Source: Paenibacillus yonginensis (GTDB taxonomy: Bacteria; Bacillota; Bacilli; Paenibacillales; Paenibacillaceae). From it: a stretch of 64,000 bases of DNA. The position numbers were made by a program, and so were the translations under genes. The notes beneath the pieces are model-generated. The model ran no database searches, was not told where the DNA came from, and saw nothing but the letters and a program-made list of their open reading frames with translations. The DNA lies in the NCBI RefSeq assembly GCF_001685395.1, contig NZ_CP014167.1, positions 2,609,501-2,673,500 on the forward strand, in the 5' to 3' direction. This document shows positions 34,171 through 44,431 of the stretch, piece after piece. Each line of letters begins with the position of its first letter. Position 1 is the first letter of the stretch.

Positions 34171-35235
34171 TTAATAAATTTCGATCTTATAGAGGGATGC
34201 ATCACCAGCTGATGCAGCTCCTGTAGGCTTACGAGATCCACATAGATCCATTCCGCCTCTGCCCCCTAAAGACCAGTTGGCTCCCCACCTGGTCTGAGGA
34301 TCTCCATCAGTGATCACATTCGGATCAGAATCAGCGTTGGAGCTGGAAGCCGTCACAGGGCGGTGAAGAGCCAAATTCGGGCTTTCATCCCCGCTTCCGC
34401 CTGAGCCATCTTCCCCGCCGGAGGTAACTGCCGTAAAGCTCAAGTCTAGGTACGGTCCGCATAATTGTCATAGGTATCTGCAGTTAAGGTAGGCGGGGCA
34501 AGGGGATCCGCTGTTCCCGAGCCGGGATTGTCACCATCTTCTCCGGTTTCACCCGAATCCCCCGCAGGAGTGCCGTACACTTCCATTCCCCATAAAGAAT
34601 AACCGTATTTCGTGCCTCTAGCTGTGCCTAATATACGTACATAGCGGGCTTCAGCCGGTTCCTCAAAAATCAGGTCCTGACCGCCATTCCCTGCATTTTC
34701 CGTATACCAATCAGTCCAGTCGTCGTCCCCCGGCTGCTCGGCTTGGGAGACCTGCACTTGATAAGTTTTACCGTAGGCGCCTTCCCAGTTCAAAAGCACG
34801 GAGTCAATTTGGTAAAAAACCGCCAAGATCTACCGAAAGGCCACTGCGGGTCTTTAGACTCGGATTCCCAGCGAGTGTTTGGATTGCCGTCTACTGCTTT
34901 GGCCGCAGCCTGAACGGACGAGAATGCGGATGCCGTTTGGCCCAGCGCCACGTTAGGCGATGCTGACAGGATCAGCTGGGAAACCTCATTCCCTGCGTAT
35001 CCATCAGCCAAAACGGAAACCGTATAGCTGCCTGGGGGCAGGAACAGCAAAGGATCCGGCCTGATGCTGCCCTGACCTATGGCCACCTTCTCCATAGCCG
35101 CCGCGTTTCCATTGATTCGTACGCCGCTTATTGCCTCGCGCCAGCCCGGATCGTCCGGGAAGGTGAGCTCGATCTCATGACCAGCCTGGTTCTCCGTCGT
35201 AACAGCCGTCAGCCGCGGGCTGGACGGATAGCTGG
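34171..35235 (-). pseudogene. Discoidin (F5/8 type C) multidomain protein remnant
   Basis: Read on the minus strand from about 35235, three frames in turn encode pieces of a secreted carbohydrate-binding protein. First comes a beta-sandwich repeat (GVRINGNAAAMEKV, then PPGSYTVSVLADGYAG). A discoidin domain follows (SPNVALGQTASAFSS, then VDGNPNTRWESESKDPQW), continuing after a frameshift near 34830 (YQIDSVLLNWEGAYGKTYQV, then ARYVRILGTARGTKYGYSLW). A Gly/Asp linker leads, after another shift near 34445, to a second truncated discoidin domain. Several single-base indels and a missing N-terminus make it a decayed 3' portion of a larger glycan-active protein. Confidence 0.75.
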
Positions 35236-35312
35236 AGACGCAGGCCGTGCAGCTGCAGCATGCGGCGAAGACCTATCTGGGCACGCTGCTGGAGCTTGGC
35301 CACTTCTATTGA
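35232..35312 (+). pseudogene. 26-codon 3' fragment of an unidentified gene
   Basis: A short + strand frame (LQHAAKTYLGTLLELGHFY) ending in TGA at 35310 abuts the end of the discoidin debris on the other strand. There is no start codon or ribosome-binding site. It looks like the tail of a gene joined here by a deletion. The family was not recognised. Confidence 0.3.
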
Positions 35313-35346
35313 TTATTGAGCGATTCGGGTGATTCGGGCAGTTCGT

Positions 35347-36663
35347 TTAATCCAGTTCCCCTTCCCGGTTGTCTTCTCCGGATTGGCGGAGCCTTCCCGG
35401 TGTAGAAGCTCTCCTGCTTTGACGCCATTTCGCCAGCCAAAACAGCACAACGATGAGCAGCGGGTACAGAAACGCCCATCCTACAAATGGAAACACGACC
35501 GCCGTACAAAGGAAAGAAATCCACGACATAACCGGGCCCCACCTGCTGCCTTTTAACAAAATGATGCCCGCCGCGCAGCCGCCCAGATAGGTCAAGATAA
35601 AAGAGGCATTCGGCAGCTGAATCAGGAATGTAAGGGAAAGGGTCCCGCTGCCATACAGTACCATGACTCCCACGAAACAAACAGCCAGAAATAACAGACC
35701 TCCTACCGGAGTCTTGTATTTGAAGGACAAGCGGCCCATCCAGCGGGGGGCTTCACCCTGACGAGACAAAGCGTAAGCCAGACGGGACGCCGCACCTGCG
35801 TAAGCAATAATGGTAGCCGTACAAATAAATACGCCTGTAAGTCCGGCGATAACGCCGCCCCAATGCCCAAACAGCCGGCTGATTGCCCAAACCATGGAGA
35901 CGTCAGACCCGCCTTTCAGATAACTTTGAGTGCCTACGGTGGCCAAGGCGGTCAGAAAATAAAGAAGGCCGACGGCTATGGCCGCGATCATTACGCCTTT
36001 TACGGCGGTGCGCTGAGGGTCCACAAATTCTTCCGACAAATGCGAGACCGCTTCCCAGCCGATGAAACACCAGAATAACATCGCGGCAGACTGGCCGACG
36101 CTGATCCATCCATGCGGGGCAAACGGGGTAAAATGGGACGGCTCCATCGACGGCAGAGAGGCCGCAATCGCCAGAACCAGAACTGCCGCAATTGAAATGA
36201 CAACGGCTACTTGAATGCTTCCTGCCACTTTCATGCCGGTCACATTAATCCAAAGTCCGATCAGCAGCATAAGCGATGCGCTGAGAACCCGGGCAGGTTC
36301 GCCCCACCCCATAGCCGCCGTTAAATAACCGGCTCCTGTTAATGCTGCTACAGGGGCGCCGATCGGTACCGACATCAGGAAAAACCAGCCGACCAGTGCC
36401 CCGGCCTTAGGGCCATAAGCCATCGTTACAAAATGGGATACGCCGCCGGCATTCGGATATTTGGCTGACAGAAGCCCCATTAATAAAGCCATCGGCAGCA
36501 CCAGCAGGGTCATGAATCCCCAAGCGAGCAGGGACGCTGGCCCCGACAGCTCCGCTGCCAGTCCGGGTACGATCAGGACGCCCGATCCCAAGACGGCGCC
36601 CGCATATAAAGCCGCCGCCTGCGGCAGTTTGATTGTTTTTTGAAGTGAACCTGAATTTTCCAT
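35347..36663 (-). CDS. APC family amino acid transporter (YjeH-like exporter)
   Basis: A 438-aa membrane protein with about 12 helices and the APC N-terminal motif (AALYAGAVLGSGVLIVPG). It is close in layout to YjeH, which exports methionine and branched-chain amino acids in E. coli. The C-terminus is a charged tail (RASTPGRLRQSGEDNREGEL). The ATG is preceded at some distance by GGAGT. It stands alone between debris and an IS element. The substrate is inferred only from resemblance. Confidence 0.85.
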   Translation of the reverse strand: MENSGSLQKTIKLPQAAALYAGAVLGSGVLIVPGLAAELSGPASLLAWGFMTLLVLPMALLMGLLSAKYPNAGGVSHFVTMAYGPKAGALVGWFFLMSVPIGAPVAALTGAGYLTAAMGWGEPARVLSASLMLLIGLWINVTGMKVAGSIQVAVVISIAAVLVLAIAASLPSMEPSHFTPFAPHGWISVGQSAAMLFWCFIGWEAVSHLSEEFVDPQRTAVKGVMIAAIAVGLLYFLTALATVGTQSYLKGGSDVSMVWAISRLFGHWGGVIAGLTGVFICTATIIAYAGAASRLAYALSRQGEAPRWMGRLSFKYKTPVGGLLFLAVCFVGVMVLYGSGTLSLTFLIQLPNASFILTYLGGCAAGIILLKGSRWGPVMSWISFLCTAVVFPFVGWAFLYPLLIVVLFWLAKWRQSRRASTPGRLRQSGEDNREGELD

Positions 36664-36760
36664 CTAACTTTGCACACACTCCATCTTGTCTTTTTCTATA
36701 TCGTAACAGATGAGCGTTTTGCAGTAATCTGAGGCCTTGAGCCGTAAGGATTTTCGGACA

Positions 36761-38086
36761 TAAAAAAGGGACTTCACCCCAACTTGGAGAAGTTTTCAAG
36801 TGACCAAACCCAAAAACCTCAAGGATGGAGGAAGTCACTTTGTATATTCTCCAAGAATGTCTGTTTTCCTTCGAAGAACTTTTAAAAATTCAACCCAAGG
36901 AGAGATTGCCGATCTTCTTCAGCTCTCTCGATCTGAGACCGTATGCCAAGGAACTGAGAAGCCGTTCACCCCGAGGCGCTGAGGGATACTGCAGACAAGG
37001 TATTCTACGAGCACTCTTGGCTGCGCCGCTTGAAGGAATAAGTACCTTTTCAGGGTTGCATAAGCGTTTGGATACGGATCTCCGGTTTCGTTATCAGTGT
37101 GGTCTTCCGCTGGATCGAGAAGCTCCTTCCATATCCACATTAAGCCGAGTTTTCTCAGAACTGACGAGAAAGGACTTGGCAAAACGGCTTTTTGAGGATT
37201 TGGTCACACGCTGTCAGCAGGAAGGTATCATAGAAGGCAGTAACGTCGCCATAGACAGCGCCGCTCTCCGCGCTTACGAGAAAAAGCAGCCCAAACGCAA
37301 AAGCGAGCAAACGGGTAATGCGAACTGGGGCGCAAAAATTGATTCCTTCGGCAATAAAATCACATGGTTTGGTTACAAAATTCATCTGGCGGTCGATACG
37401 AAAAGTGAATTGCCGATCGCCTTGGAAGTAACGCCGGCGCATGTCAATGATGGAGAAATGGCGCCGGGCCTGATCGAGAAAACAGCGTCCAGGACGAGCA
37501 CACGATTTTTCATACTCGATGCGGGCTACGACCAAATGAAAGTTTATGAGGCCGCCCGCAACGTCAAGGCACAAGCCATCATTCCCCTTAATCTTCGGGG
37601 GGAGAAGGAACCGCCTGCTGGCATGACCTCGAACGGAACACCGTGCTGTTCCATGGGTTATGCGATGACATACTGGGGAGTTGACGGCGATATGCATAAA
37701 TTTCGCTGCCCGCATGCCACGGGTAAAGTCGACTGTCCGCTTGGCATGGCTGCCTGCTCGTCTTCAAACTATGGAATGGTCGTCAAAGTAAATGCGAAGG
37801 ATGATCTCCGGCGATACAGCATCCCTCATCGGGATACAAAGCGTTGGAAGGAACTTTACAATGAACGAACCAGCGTAGAACGCTGCAACTCCCGATTGAA
37901 AACCTATTTGACGGCAGACGCCGCACATGTCCGGGGCATTCAGAAAGTCACAACTCACCAGTATTTGAATGCCATTGTTCTGCTTGCATCTGCGCTCGCC
38001 GTTTCTCATCATTCAAAACGGGCTGCCGCTTAAAAAACGAGCTGTTCTAAAATTCTGCAAGTCTGCCCTTTTCTTCATCCATATAA
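36761..38086 (+). mobile_element. IS4-type insertion sequence
   Basis: A ~1.3-kb element with one transposase gene. Left end AAAAAAGGGACTT, then CAACTTGGAGAAGTTTTC; the complement of the right end reads GAAAAGGGCAGACTT, then GCAGAATTTT. The ends are thus related imperfect inverted repeats. Exact limits are uncertain by several bases. It sits between the APC transporter and the LysR gene, probably in intergenic DNA. Confidence 0.75.
36825..38033 (+). CDS. IS4-type DDE transposase
   Basis: A 402-aa transposase with an N-terminal DUF772-like region and a DDE_Tnp_1 core. Acidic residues lie in VAIDSAALRA and FILDAGYDQ. The C-terminal YNERTSVERCNSRLK fits the Y-(2)-R-(3)-E-(6)-K signature of the IS4 superfamily exactly. 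Full length with no internal stops, so it is possibly active. Confidence 0.92.
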   Translation: MEEVTLYILQECLFSFEELLKIQPKERLPIFFSSLDLRPYAKELRSRSPRGAEGYCRQGILRALLAAPLEGISTFSGLHKRLDTDLRFRYQCGLPLDREAPSISTLSRVFSELTRKDLAKRLFEDLVTRCQQEGIIEGSNVAIDSAALRAYEKKQPKRKSEQTGNANWGAKIDSFGNKITWFGYKIHLAVDTKSELPIALEVTPAHVNDGEMAPGLIEKTASRTSTRFFILDAGYDQMKVYEAARNVKAQAIIPLNLRGEKEPPAGMTSNGTPCCSMGYAMTYWGVDGDMHKFRCPHATGKVDCPLGMAACSSSNYGMVVKVNAKDDLRRYSIPHRDTKRWKELYNERTSVERCNSRLKTYLTADAAHVRGIQKVTTHQYLNAIVLLASALAVSHHSKRAAA

Positions 38087-38252
38087 TACCATTTTCGAAA
38101 ATTACCCCTTAACGACAGTGAATATGCTATCGCTTCTTCTCTGAAACGGAATTATGCAAAACACTCAGATAATAGATCCATCGAAGAAACGGAAATATCG
38201 AATAATAATCATCGGAAATTTCGATAAGAGAAGAGTGAAGGAGGAAACCAAA

Positions 38253-39167
38253 ATGGAATCCCGGCATTTGCTTACCTTTTTGACCGTAGTGGAAGCGGGC
38301 AGCTTTACCAAAGCAGCGCTTAAGCTCGGCTACGCCCAGTCCAGCATTACTTCTCAGATTCAGGCGCTGGAGACGGAGCTTGAGGTCCCTCTGTTTGACC
38401 GGATCGGCAAAAAAATCAAAGTGACTGACGCGGGACGGCGTCTGCTTCCTTACGCGCAGGAAATTTCCAAAATGCACACTTTGGCCAAAGATGCGCTGCG
38501 CTCCCAGGAAGAAATCAGCGGCACCTTAACCATCGGGTCTCCCGAATCGTTGGCGGCTTTCCGGCTGCCCGGCATCATTCGCGAATACAGGCAAAACTTC
38601 CCTCAGGTTAAAATTATGCTGAAACCCGGCCTGTGCTGGGAAATGACCTCTATGGTACAGAACGGCGAGCTTGATCTGGCGTTTCTGCTCCAGCCTGCCG
38701 AGGAAAATAAAGATCTGGAGCTCGAAATCCTTGTTCAGGAACAGATGGCGCTGGTCGCCCCTGCCGGCCATCCGCTGGCAGATCATGGGCTTGTTGCACC
38801 GTCCGACTTAAAGCACGAAACGCTGCTTTATACGGAACCGGGCTGCACCTACCGGACCTTGTTTGAACGCCAGTTGAACAACCAGGGCGTCTTCCCGGAG
38901 CAGAAGCTGGAATTTTGGAGTATTGAAGCGATCAAGCAATGCGTGATGGCAGGGCTTGGTCTCTCCCTGCTCCCCCAAATCAGTGTCCATCAAGAGCTGG
39001 CAGAGGGGAAGCTTGTCAAGCTCAAATGGGATGACCGCCCACTGCGGCTGTCTACGCAAATGGTGGTTCACAAGAAGAAATGGAAATCGCCGGCGCTGGA
39101 GGCCTTCCTCGGGATCGCCAAACGGCACGGCGCCGCTTGGCGTGAAGAAGAAACGTATTTGGATTAG
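38253..39167 (+). CDS. LysR family transcriptional regulator
   Basis: A 304-aa LysR regulator. The N-terminal winged helix (MESRHLLTFLTVVEAGSFTK, then AAL) is followed by the effector-binding domain (about 90-300). The start at 38253 is chosen because GGAGG lies 8 nt before it. The region upstream holds an inverted pair TATCGAA (38196-38202) and TTCGATA (38220-38226), a candidate autoregulatory site. No divergent target gene is next to it, because an insertion sequence occupies that side; its natural target may have been separated. Confidence 0.9.
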   Translation: MESRHLLTFLTVVEAGSFTKAALKLGYAQSSITSQIQALETELEVPLFDRIGKKIKVTDAGRRLLPYAQEISKMHTLAKDALRSQEEISGTLTIGSPESLAAFRLPGIIREYRQNFPQVKIMLKPGLCWEMTSMVQNGELDLAFLLQPAEENKDLELEILVQEQMALVAPAGHPLADHGLVAPSDLKHETLLYTEPGCTYRTLFERQLNNQGVFPEQKLEFWSIEAIKQCVMAGLGLSLLPQISVHQELAEGKLVKLKWDDRPLRLSTQMVVHKKKWKSPALEAFLGIAKRHGAAWREEETYLD

Positions 39168-39246
39168 GGTACGACCTCAACCCGAACCTGCAAGAGAACT
39201 TGGCGGAAACCGTTTAGGAGACCCTGGAATTTGCCGCCGGGACGGC

Positions 39247-39280
39247 AAACAGGAGCCGGAATTTCTTCCGGCTCCTGTTT
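39247..39280. terminator. Bidirectional terminator between LysR gene and GH127
   Basis: A perfect 15-bp stem (AAACAGGAGCCGGAA) with a TTTC loop between converging genes. Confidence 0.9.
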
Positions 39281-39313
39281 GTCCGCTTGTCTCTTATCGT
39301 TCATATAGGTTGA

Positions 39314-41383
39314 CTATTCCCTGATCCACACCAGCATTTCCCCCGGCTTCCGGTTGCCCCAAAGCGTATAAGGAACGGCGGTCAGCTTTTGCGGCTTGAC
39401 CGCGGCCGGAGTGGAACGGTACAGACTGTCTTCATCTTTGTTCACGTTGTTTATCCGGTCGTTTTTCTCGTAATCTTCCTCACCCTTGTTCTCGGTCCAA
39501 TCCCCGTCCTCAAGCCGCAAGCCGTCCACCTCGAGCAGAACGGCACCTTCCAGGACATCCCCAGTTCCCGCCGCTTCACGGATCTCCGCATCTCTTGGCA
39601 GGCTGAGGGCAGGCAGTAAAGCCCCGTTGTCTGTCTCTTCCAAGCAGTAGACCAGCGGTCCCCTTTGCAGGGCAACTTTTCCGGCATCCGCTCTCACTAA
39701 CGGATTTGCATAGATGCGCTGCGGCCGCATATCGAGCGAAACAGCGAATTGGTCCCCTTCCTGCCACTCCCGCTCCAAATAAGCGTAACCGTCACGAATC
39801 TCCGGGATAACCGGCTTGCCGTTTAACGTAAATACCGTGGTATGGGACCAGGACGGTACCCGCAGCGCCAAGGTGAATCGTCCGCTGCCTTCCCGGTCGC
39901 TGACAGTCAGCTTGGCCTCTCCCTGCCAGGGCAGGCTGCTGTCCAGCTTAATGACAGCCTTGGCGGCGGCTTGATCATCCCCGCCGAACGCTACCCGCGT
40001 TTCGCTGCCGATGTACAGATGCACGTACAATGTGTCTTTGCCCGCCGTAAATACATACTGGCCAAGGGAGGACAGGAGACGGGTGATGTTGGGCGGGCAG
40101 CAGGCGCAGCCGTACCATTGCTGCCGGACTGGTTTGACATGGTGTCTGCCCGGATTCTGTTCGCTGGCTTCCGGCCATACCTCCATTGGGTTAACATAGA
40201 AATAATGTTTGCCGTCCCTCGCAATCCCCGCTGTTACCGTATTATATAAAGCCCGCTCCAACACATCGGCGTATTCGCCGTTCATCTCCAGCCGCAGCAT
40301 ACGACTTGCAAAAAAGATCAGACCGATCGAAGCGCAGGTTTCGGAATAGTTTGTGTCGTTGGGCAAGTCATAATCAAACGTAAAAGCTTCGCCGTGATGC
40401 GTTGAACCAATGCTTCCGTTGATATACATCTGCTTGCGGACCGTATTACGCCATAACCGGCGGCAGGCCTCCAGCAGGCCTTCGTCTCCGGTGTACACAG
40501 CCAGGTCGGCCATCGCCGTATACATGTAAACGGCCCTGACGGCATGACCCGCAGTGGACTCCTGCTCCCGGACCTGCTTATGCGCCTGGAAGTAGGAGAG
40601 ATCCGGAGGATTCAGCTGGACGGTACCCGGGGACCAATGCGAGGTTCGGCCCCGCCGCTCCCATTCCTTATGGAAGAAACTCGGCTGCTGTCCTCTTTCA
40701 TTAATAAAATACAAACTCAGATTTAAATATCGCTTTTCCCCTGTTGCTTCATAGAGCTTCACAAGCGCAAGCTCAATTTCCTGATGGCCGTCGTAGCCGC
40801 GAATTTGTCCTTCGCCGGTTCCAAATACGCTTGAAATGTAATCAGCCATCCGTTTTGCCACGTCCAGCAGCCTGGTTTTGCCGGTGCCCCGGTAATACGC
40901 AACAGCAGCTTCAATCATATGGCCCGCGCAGTAAAGCTCATGGCATTCAGTCAGATTGGTCCATCTTGCACCCGGCTCGGCCACCGTAAAATACGTATTG
41001 AGATACCCGTCCTCTTGTTGAGCGGAGGCAATAAGGTCAATGAGTTCATCAGCTTCGCGCTCTAGATCCTCGTCCGGTTTGACGGCCAGCGAATAACCGA
41101 CGGCTTCCAGCCATTTGTACAGATCGCTGTCCTGGAAAACCATTCCCCCGAATTCGCCTTCCGCTAACCCGGCTGCAATCCGGAAATTGGCGACCGCATA
41201 ACTCGGTTCGGCTCCCGGGATCCGGTCATTAAGCGCTTCCAATTGATAAGGGATTACGGTATCCCTTACCAGATCCAGATAAGGAGTCCAGTAGGGATCG
41301 TTAATTTTGACGGACTGCAGCTCCAAAGGACGGCTAGAGTGGGCGGCAGCGGCGGCGGTTACACGTTTGAATTCGTTGTTCAT
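39314..41383 (-). CDS. GH127 beta-L-arabinofuranosidase-like glycoside hydrolase
   Basis: A 689-aa cytoplasmic protein (no signal peptide) with an (alpha/alpha)6 barrel and C-terminal beta domains. The zinc-thiolate site of family GH127 is visible: YSETCASIG (Glu and first Cys) and YGCACCPPN (two Cys, one being the nucleophile in HypBA1). A charged insertion near residues 625-655 (GEEDYEKNDRINNVNKDEDS) is unusual. It likely trims beta-L-arabinofuranose from imported plant oligosaccharides. The start at 41383 follows GGAGCG. It is divergent from an AraC regulator, its probable controller. Confidence 0.9.
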   Translation of the reverse strand: MNNEFKRVTAAAAAHSSRPLELQSVKINDPYWTPYLDLVRDTVIPYQLEALNDRIPGAEPSYAVANFRIAAGLAEGEFGGMVFQDSDLYKWLEAVGYSLAVKPDEDLEREADELIDLIASAQQEDGYLNTYFTVAEPGARWTNLTECHELYCAGHMIEAAVAYYRGTGKTRLLDVAKRMADYISSVFGTGEGQIRGYDGHQEIELALVKLYEATGEKRYLNLSLYFINERGQQPSFFHKEWERRGRTSHWSPGTVQLNPPDLSYFQAHKQVREQESTAGHAVRAVYMYTAMADLAVYTGDEGLLEACRRLWRNTVRKQMYINGSIGSTHHGEAFTFDYDLPNDTNYSETCASIGLIFFASRMLRLEMNGEYADVLERALYNTVTAGIARDGKHYFYVNPMEVWPEASEQNPGRHHVKPVRQQWYGCACCPPNITRLLSSLGQYVFTAGKDTLYVHLYIGSETRVAFGGDDQAAAKAVIKLDSSLPWQGEAKLTVSDREGSGRFTLALRVPSWSHTTVFTLNGKPVIPEIRDGYAYLEREWQEGDQFAVSLDMRPQRIYANPLVRADAGKVALQRGPLVYCLEETDNGALLPALSLPRDAEIREAAGTGDVLEGAVLLEVDGLRLEDGDWTENKGEEDYEKNDRINNVNKDEDSLYRSTPAAVKPQKLTAVPYTLWGNRKPGEMLVWIRE

Positions 41384-41613
41384 GACATCACGCTCCATCG
41401 TTCGGATTGGACAGGAACCGGTCACGCGGCAAAGCGGAGACAATCCGGCTAAATCCGGTCATGCTGGATCAGAAGCTGTTCCATCGCAGTTAAACTTCCC
41501 GGCAAGGTTCCTTATATGTCCATACTAATGAAAAAAAGCGTACTTGTCGGTAGAGGTTCCTGTATAATAAGTGTCAAAAAATGACCTTCTATCTGCAGCG
41601 AAGGAGGATTATC

Positions 41614-42435
41614 ATGTTTCCTTTATATTGGGGAAAACCTTATCAGTTCCGCATGGGCGGACAATTCATATCCGATGGGCATTGGTCGCATATGGACAGG
41701 ACCATTGAGGATTATGAGCTGATTATCGGCGTATCCGGCGTTGTTTTTCTCGAAGCGGACGGGCTTATGTACGAGGTAAAAGCTGGAGATATGCTCCTTC
41801 TGGAGCCCGGAGTAAGACACCGCGGCTACAGGCTTTCACTGCCGGGGGTTTCTTTCTATTGGTTTCATTTTCTGATTCCGAATGAGGCCAAGTCAGCCAG
41901 CGGGAGCCCGGATAGTCAGATCCCGCAATATGCGAGCTGCCCGAATCCCGGACGAATCCATATCCTGGCCCGGCAGCTGCTGCACTCGGCTAATGGAGGC
42001 AACCAGATCCGTGCGGCCGGGGACTATTTTCTGACCTCGCTGCTGATTGAGCTAGCTGAACAGCTGCAGAATTCCAGCGGCCTCGAGGCCCTTGATCCCC
42101 AGCTGCCGAAGCTGCTGGAATGGACTCGGATTCATGCGCTTGAGCCCGATATTTCCGTTGAGCGGATTGCCGTGCAAATGGGCTATAACAAGGACTACCT
42201 GTCGCGGATGTTCAAGCGGAGGTTTGGCTCCGGCCTGCTCCGGCATATTCACCAGCTGAAGCTTGAAGCAGCCAAAGAACTGCTGACCGGCACCCCCTTG
42301 CACGTCAAAGAGGTAGCCGCAAAGGTCGGCATACCGGACGACAAGCAGTTTGCCAAATGGTTCAAACGGCTTGAGGGCGTAACGCCAACCGAATACCGGA
42401 AAGCTTTTACACAGACCCGTCTGAATAACAGCTGA
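41614..42435 (+). CDS. AraC family transcriptional regulator
   Basis: A 273-aa regulator. The N-terminal cupin sugar-binding domain (GVVFLEADGLMYEVKAGDML, then HRGYRLSLPG) is followed by a C-terminal double helix-turn-helix (about 175-268: ISVERIAVQMGYNKDYLSRM, then GVTPTEYRKAF). AAGGAGG precedes the ATG, and a TATAAT (41563-41568) upstream may be its -10. It is divergent from the GH127 gene, which suggests arabinoside-responsive control of that enzyme. Confidence 0.93.
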   Translation: MFPLYWGKPYQFRMGGQFISDGHWSHMDRTIEDYELIIGVSGVVFLEADGLMYEVKAGDMLLLEPGVRHRGYRLSLPGVSFYWFHFLIPNEAKSASGSPDSQIPQYASCPNPGRIHILARQLLHSANGGNQIRAAGDYFLTSLLIELAEQLQNSSGLEALDPQLPKLLEWTRIHALEPDISVERIAVQMGYNKDYLSRMFKRRFGSGLLRHIHQLKLEAAKELLTGTPLHVKEVAAKVGIPDDKQFAKWFKRLEGVTPTEYRKAFTQTRLNNS

Positions 42436-42585
42436 ACCTTGGAAGTCCGAACTGAGATAAGCCCATTCACGATCGCCAGCGGTTTTGTTGCCTCTCCCTA
42501 TGAGAACGAGCTGGGGAGGCTGAAGCTGACGGATTCAAAGCTCTCGAGCCAAATCGAAGGCCGAAATGACGGACCAATCGGATGA
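42436..42585 (+). other. In-frame open stretch directly after the araC-type stop
   Basis: After the TGA of the AraC gene the same frame stays open for 49 codons (PFTIASGFVASPYENELGRL, then KLTDSKLSSQIEGRN). There is no start or ribosome-binding site. It may be a relic or chance. The rest of the gap to 42810 shows no gene. Confidence 0.25.
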
Positions 42586-42810
42586 CATTTTTGACAAGCA
42601 TCTGCACACTTCCCGCGATAAAAAACCATCTTCCCATCTCCATTGCCGCTGGAAAAAAACAAGTTCACGGAACCGGATATAAACCAAAGGGAGATCAAAA
42701 TTTCATTTAGGATACGGATCAGCAGAAGTCTATTCCGAATAAGGCTCCCCTCCCACTTACTGTAACTTTCAGAAAAAAATCCATTCCTTCTTTATTACCC
42801 ATGTCCCAGG

Positions 42811-42876
42811 AAAAAAAATAAAAAATCCCTTGGACGGGGCCCCAGCAAAAAATGGAAGCCGTTCGTCCAGAGGGAT
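42811..42876 (-). terminator. Terminator of lysP
   Basis: ATCCCT-TGGACG pairs with CGTCCA-G-AGGGAT, with a 27-nt loop, and is followed on the minus strand by T-rich sequence. It lies after the lysP stop. Confidence 0.7.
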
Positions 42877-42912
42877 GAGTGCGCTTAGATGCGCGGTGTG
42901 CAGCTTTTTCTT

Positions 42913-44373
42913 TTATTTGTCCGTTCCCGGGTTTAGATTACATTCCGTCAAAGGGATAACCTTGGTTTGTTGCGTCCATTTGTAGCCCAGCCATAAAACC
43001 AGAACAAGCGGAATACTTAAATACGAAGCCACCAGTCCCAGCCAATCCACGCGGCCGTCCGAAATGACGGACATGCTTTGCCCGACGATGACAACGGCGC
43101 AAATCAGGAAAGCAATAACGGGACCAAACGGGAACCATTTTGCCCTGTAGGGAAGGTCTTTTAGACTGCGTCCTTGCGCTAGATAAGCTTTGCGGAAACG
43201 GTAATGACAGATCGCGATGCCGAGCCAGGTAATGAATCCGCACATCCCGGAGGCGTTCAGCAGCCAGGTATATACGACGCCGTCCCCGAAGAAAGAGGCC
43301 AGAAAAGCCAGCATGCCAACGGCTGCGGTAAGCAGCACGGCATAAATCGGAATGCCCCGGCGGTTCAGCCTGGCGAACAGCTTAGGCGCTTTTCCCTCTT
43401 TGGCAAGGCCATACAGGACCCGGGAGGAAGCATACATGCCCGAGTTGCCTGCTGACAGCACCGAAGTGAGAATAACGGCGTTCATGACCGACGCGGCAAA
43501 TACGAGGCCGGCTTTCTTGAAGACCAGCGTGAACGGACTGGTGCCCACGCTGCCGATATCTCCTTTAAGCAAATCCGGATTGGTATAAGGGATCAGCATG
43601 CCGATGACGAAAATCGCCAGGATGTAAAAGATCAGAATCCGCCAGAAAATTTGCCGCACCGCCTTCGGCACGTTGTGCGCCGGATTGTCGCTTTCACCTG
43701 CGGCGACGCCGATCAGCTCCGTGCCTTGGAAGGAGAAACCCGCGGCCATAAACACACCAAGCAAAGCCAGGAAACCGCCGTTAAACGGCGCATCACCCGT
43801 GGTGAAATTGTCAAAGCCGGAGGATTTGCCGCCCAAAATGCCAAAGATCATTAAGACACCAATGGCGAGGAACACAATGACCGTAACGACTTTAATAATG
43901 GCGAACCAATACTCGGATTCTCCATAACCTTTTACGGACAAGACATTCAGGCCCAGGATCAAGGCCAGGAACAGCAGACTCCACAGGAAGGATGAGCTTC
44001 CCGGGAACCAGTATTTAATAATCAAAGTGGCGGCCGACAGCTCGGCGGCGATGGTAATGGCCCAGTTGTACCAATAATTCCAGCCGAGCGCAAAACCCAG
44101 TGCCGGATCAACAAACCGGCTCGCATAAGTGCCAAATGAACCTGATTCGGGCATGTAGGAAGCCAGCTCGGCCAAGCTGGTCATCAGGAAGTAAACCATC
44201 AAACCGATAGCTGCATAAGCGACAATGGCACCTCCGGGTCCGGCGGAAGAAATGGCGCCTCCGCTGGCAAGAAACAGCCCGGTGCCAATCGAGCCGCCCA
44301 AGGCAATCATCGTCATATGCCGGGCTTTCAGACCGGCTTTTAATCCGGTGGAAGGGTTCTGACTTTTGTTCAC
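42913..44373 (-). CDS. lysP: Lysine-specific permease (APC family)
   Basis: A 486-aa permease with ~12 membrane helices and the amino-acid permease signature MIALGGSIGTGLFLASGGAI. The motif SFGTYASRFVDPALGFALGW is close to LysP. The likely start is a GTG (44373) behind AAAGGAGTG; the frame is open upstream only because the leader happens to lack stops. The leader contains a lysine riboswitch and terminator, which strongly supports lysine as substrate: uptake is shut off when cellular lysine is high. Confidence 0.93.
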   Translation of the reverse strand: MNKSQNPSTGLKAGLKARHMTMIALGGSIGTGLFLASGGAISSAGPGGAIVAYAAIGLMVYFLMTSLAELASYMPESGSFGTYASRFVDPALGFALGWNYWYNWAITIAAELSAATLIIKYWFPGSSSFLWSLLFLALILGLNVLSVKGYGESEYWFAIIKVVTVIVFLAIGVLMIFGILGGKSSGFDNFTTGDAPFNGGFLALLGVFMAAGFSFQGTELIGVAAGESDNPAHNVPKAVRQIFWRILIFYILAIFVIGMLIPYTNPDLLKGDIGSVGTSPFTLVFKKAGLVFAASVMNAVILTSVLSAGNSGMYASSRVLYGLAKEGKAPKLFARLNRRGIPIYAVLLTAAVGMLAFLASFFGDGVVYTWLLNASGMCGFITWLGIAICHYRFRKAYLAQGRSLKDLPYRAKWFPFGPVIAFLICAVVIVGQSMSVISDGRVDWLGLVASYLSIPLVLVLWLGYKWTQQTKVIPLTECNLNPGTDK

Positions 44374-44431
44374 AACAATACACTCCTTTAGGTTGTTCAG
44401 AGATACCCCTAAAATCATGCAGGAAGAACCA

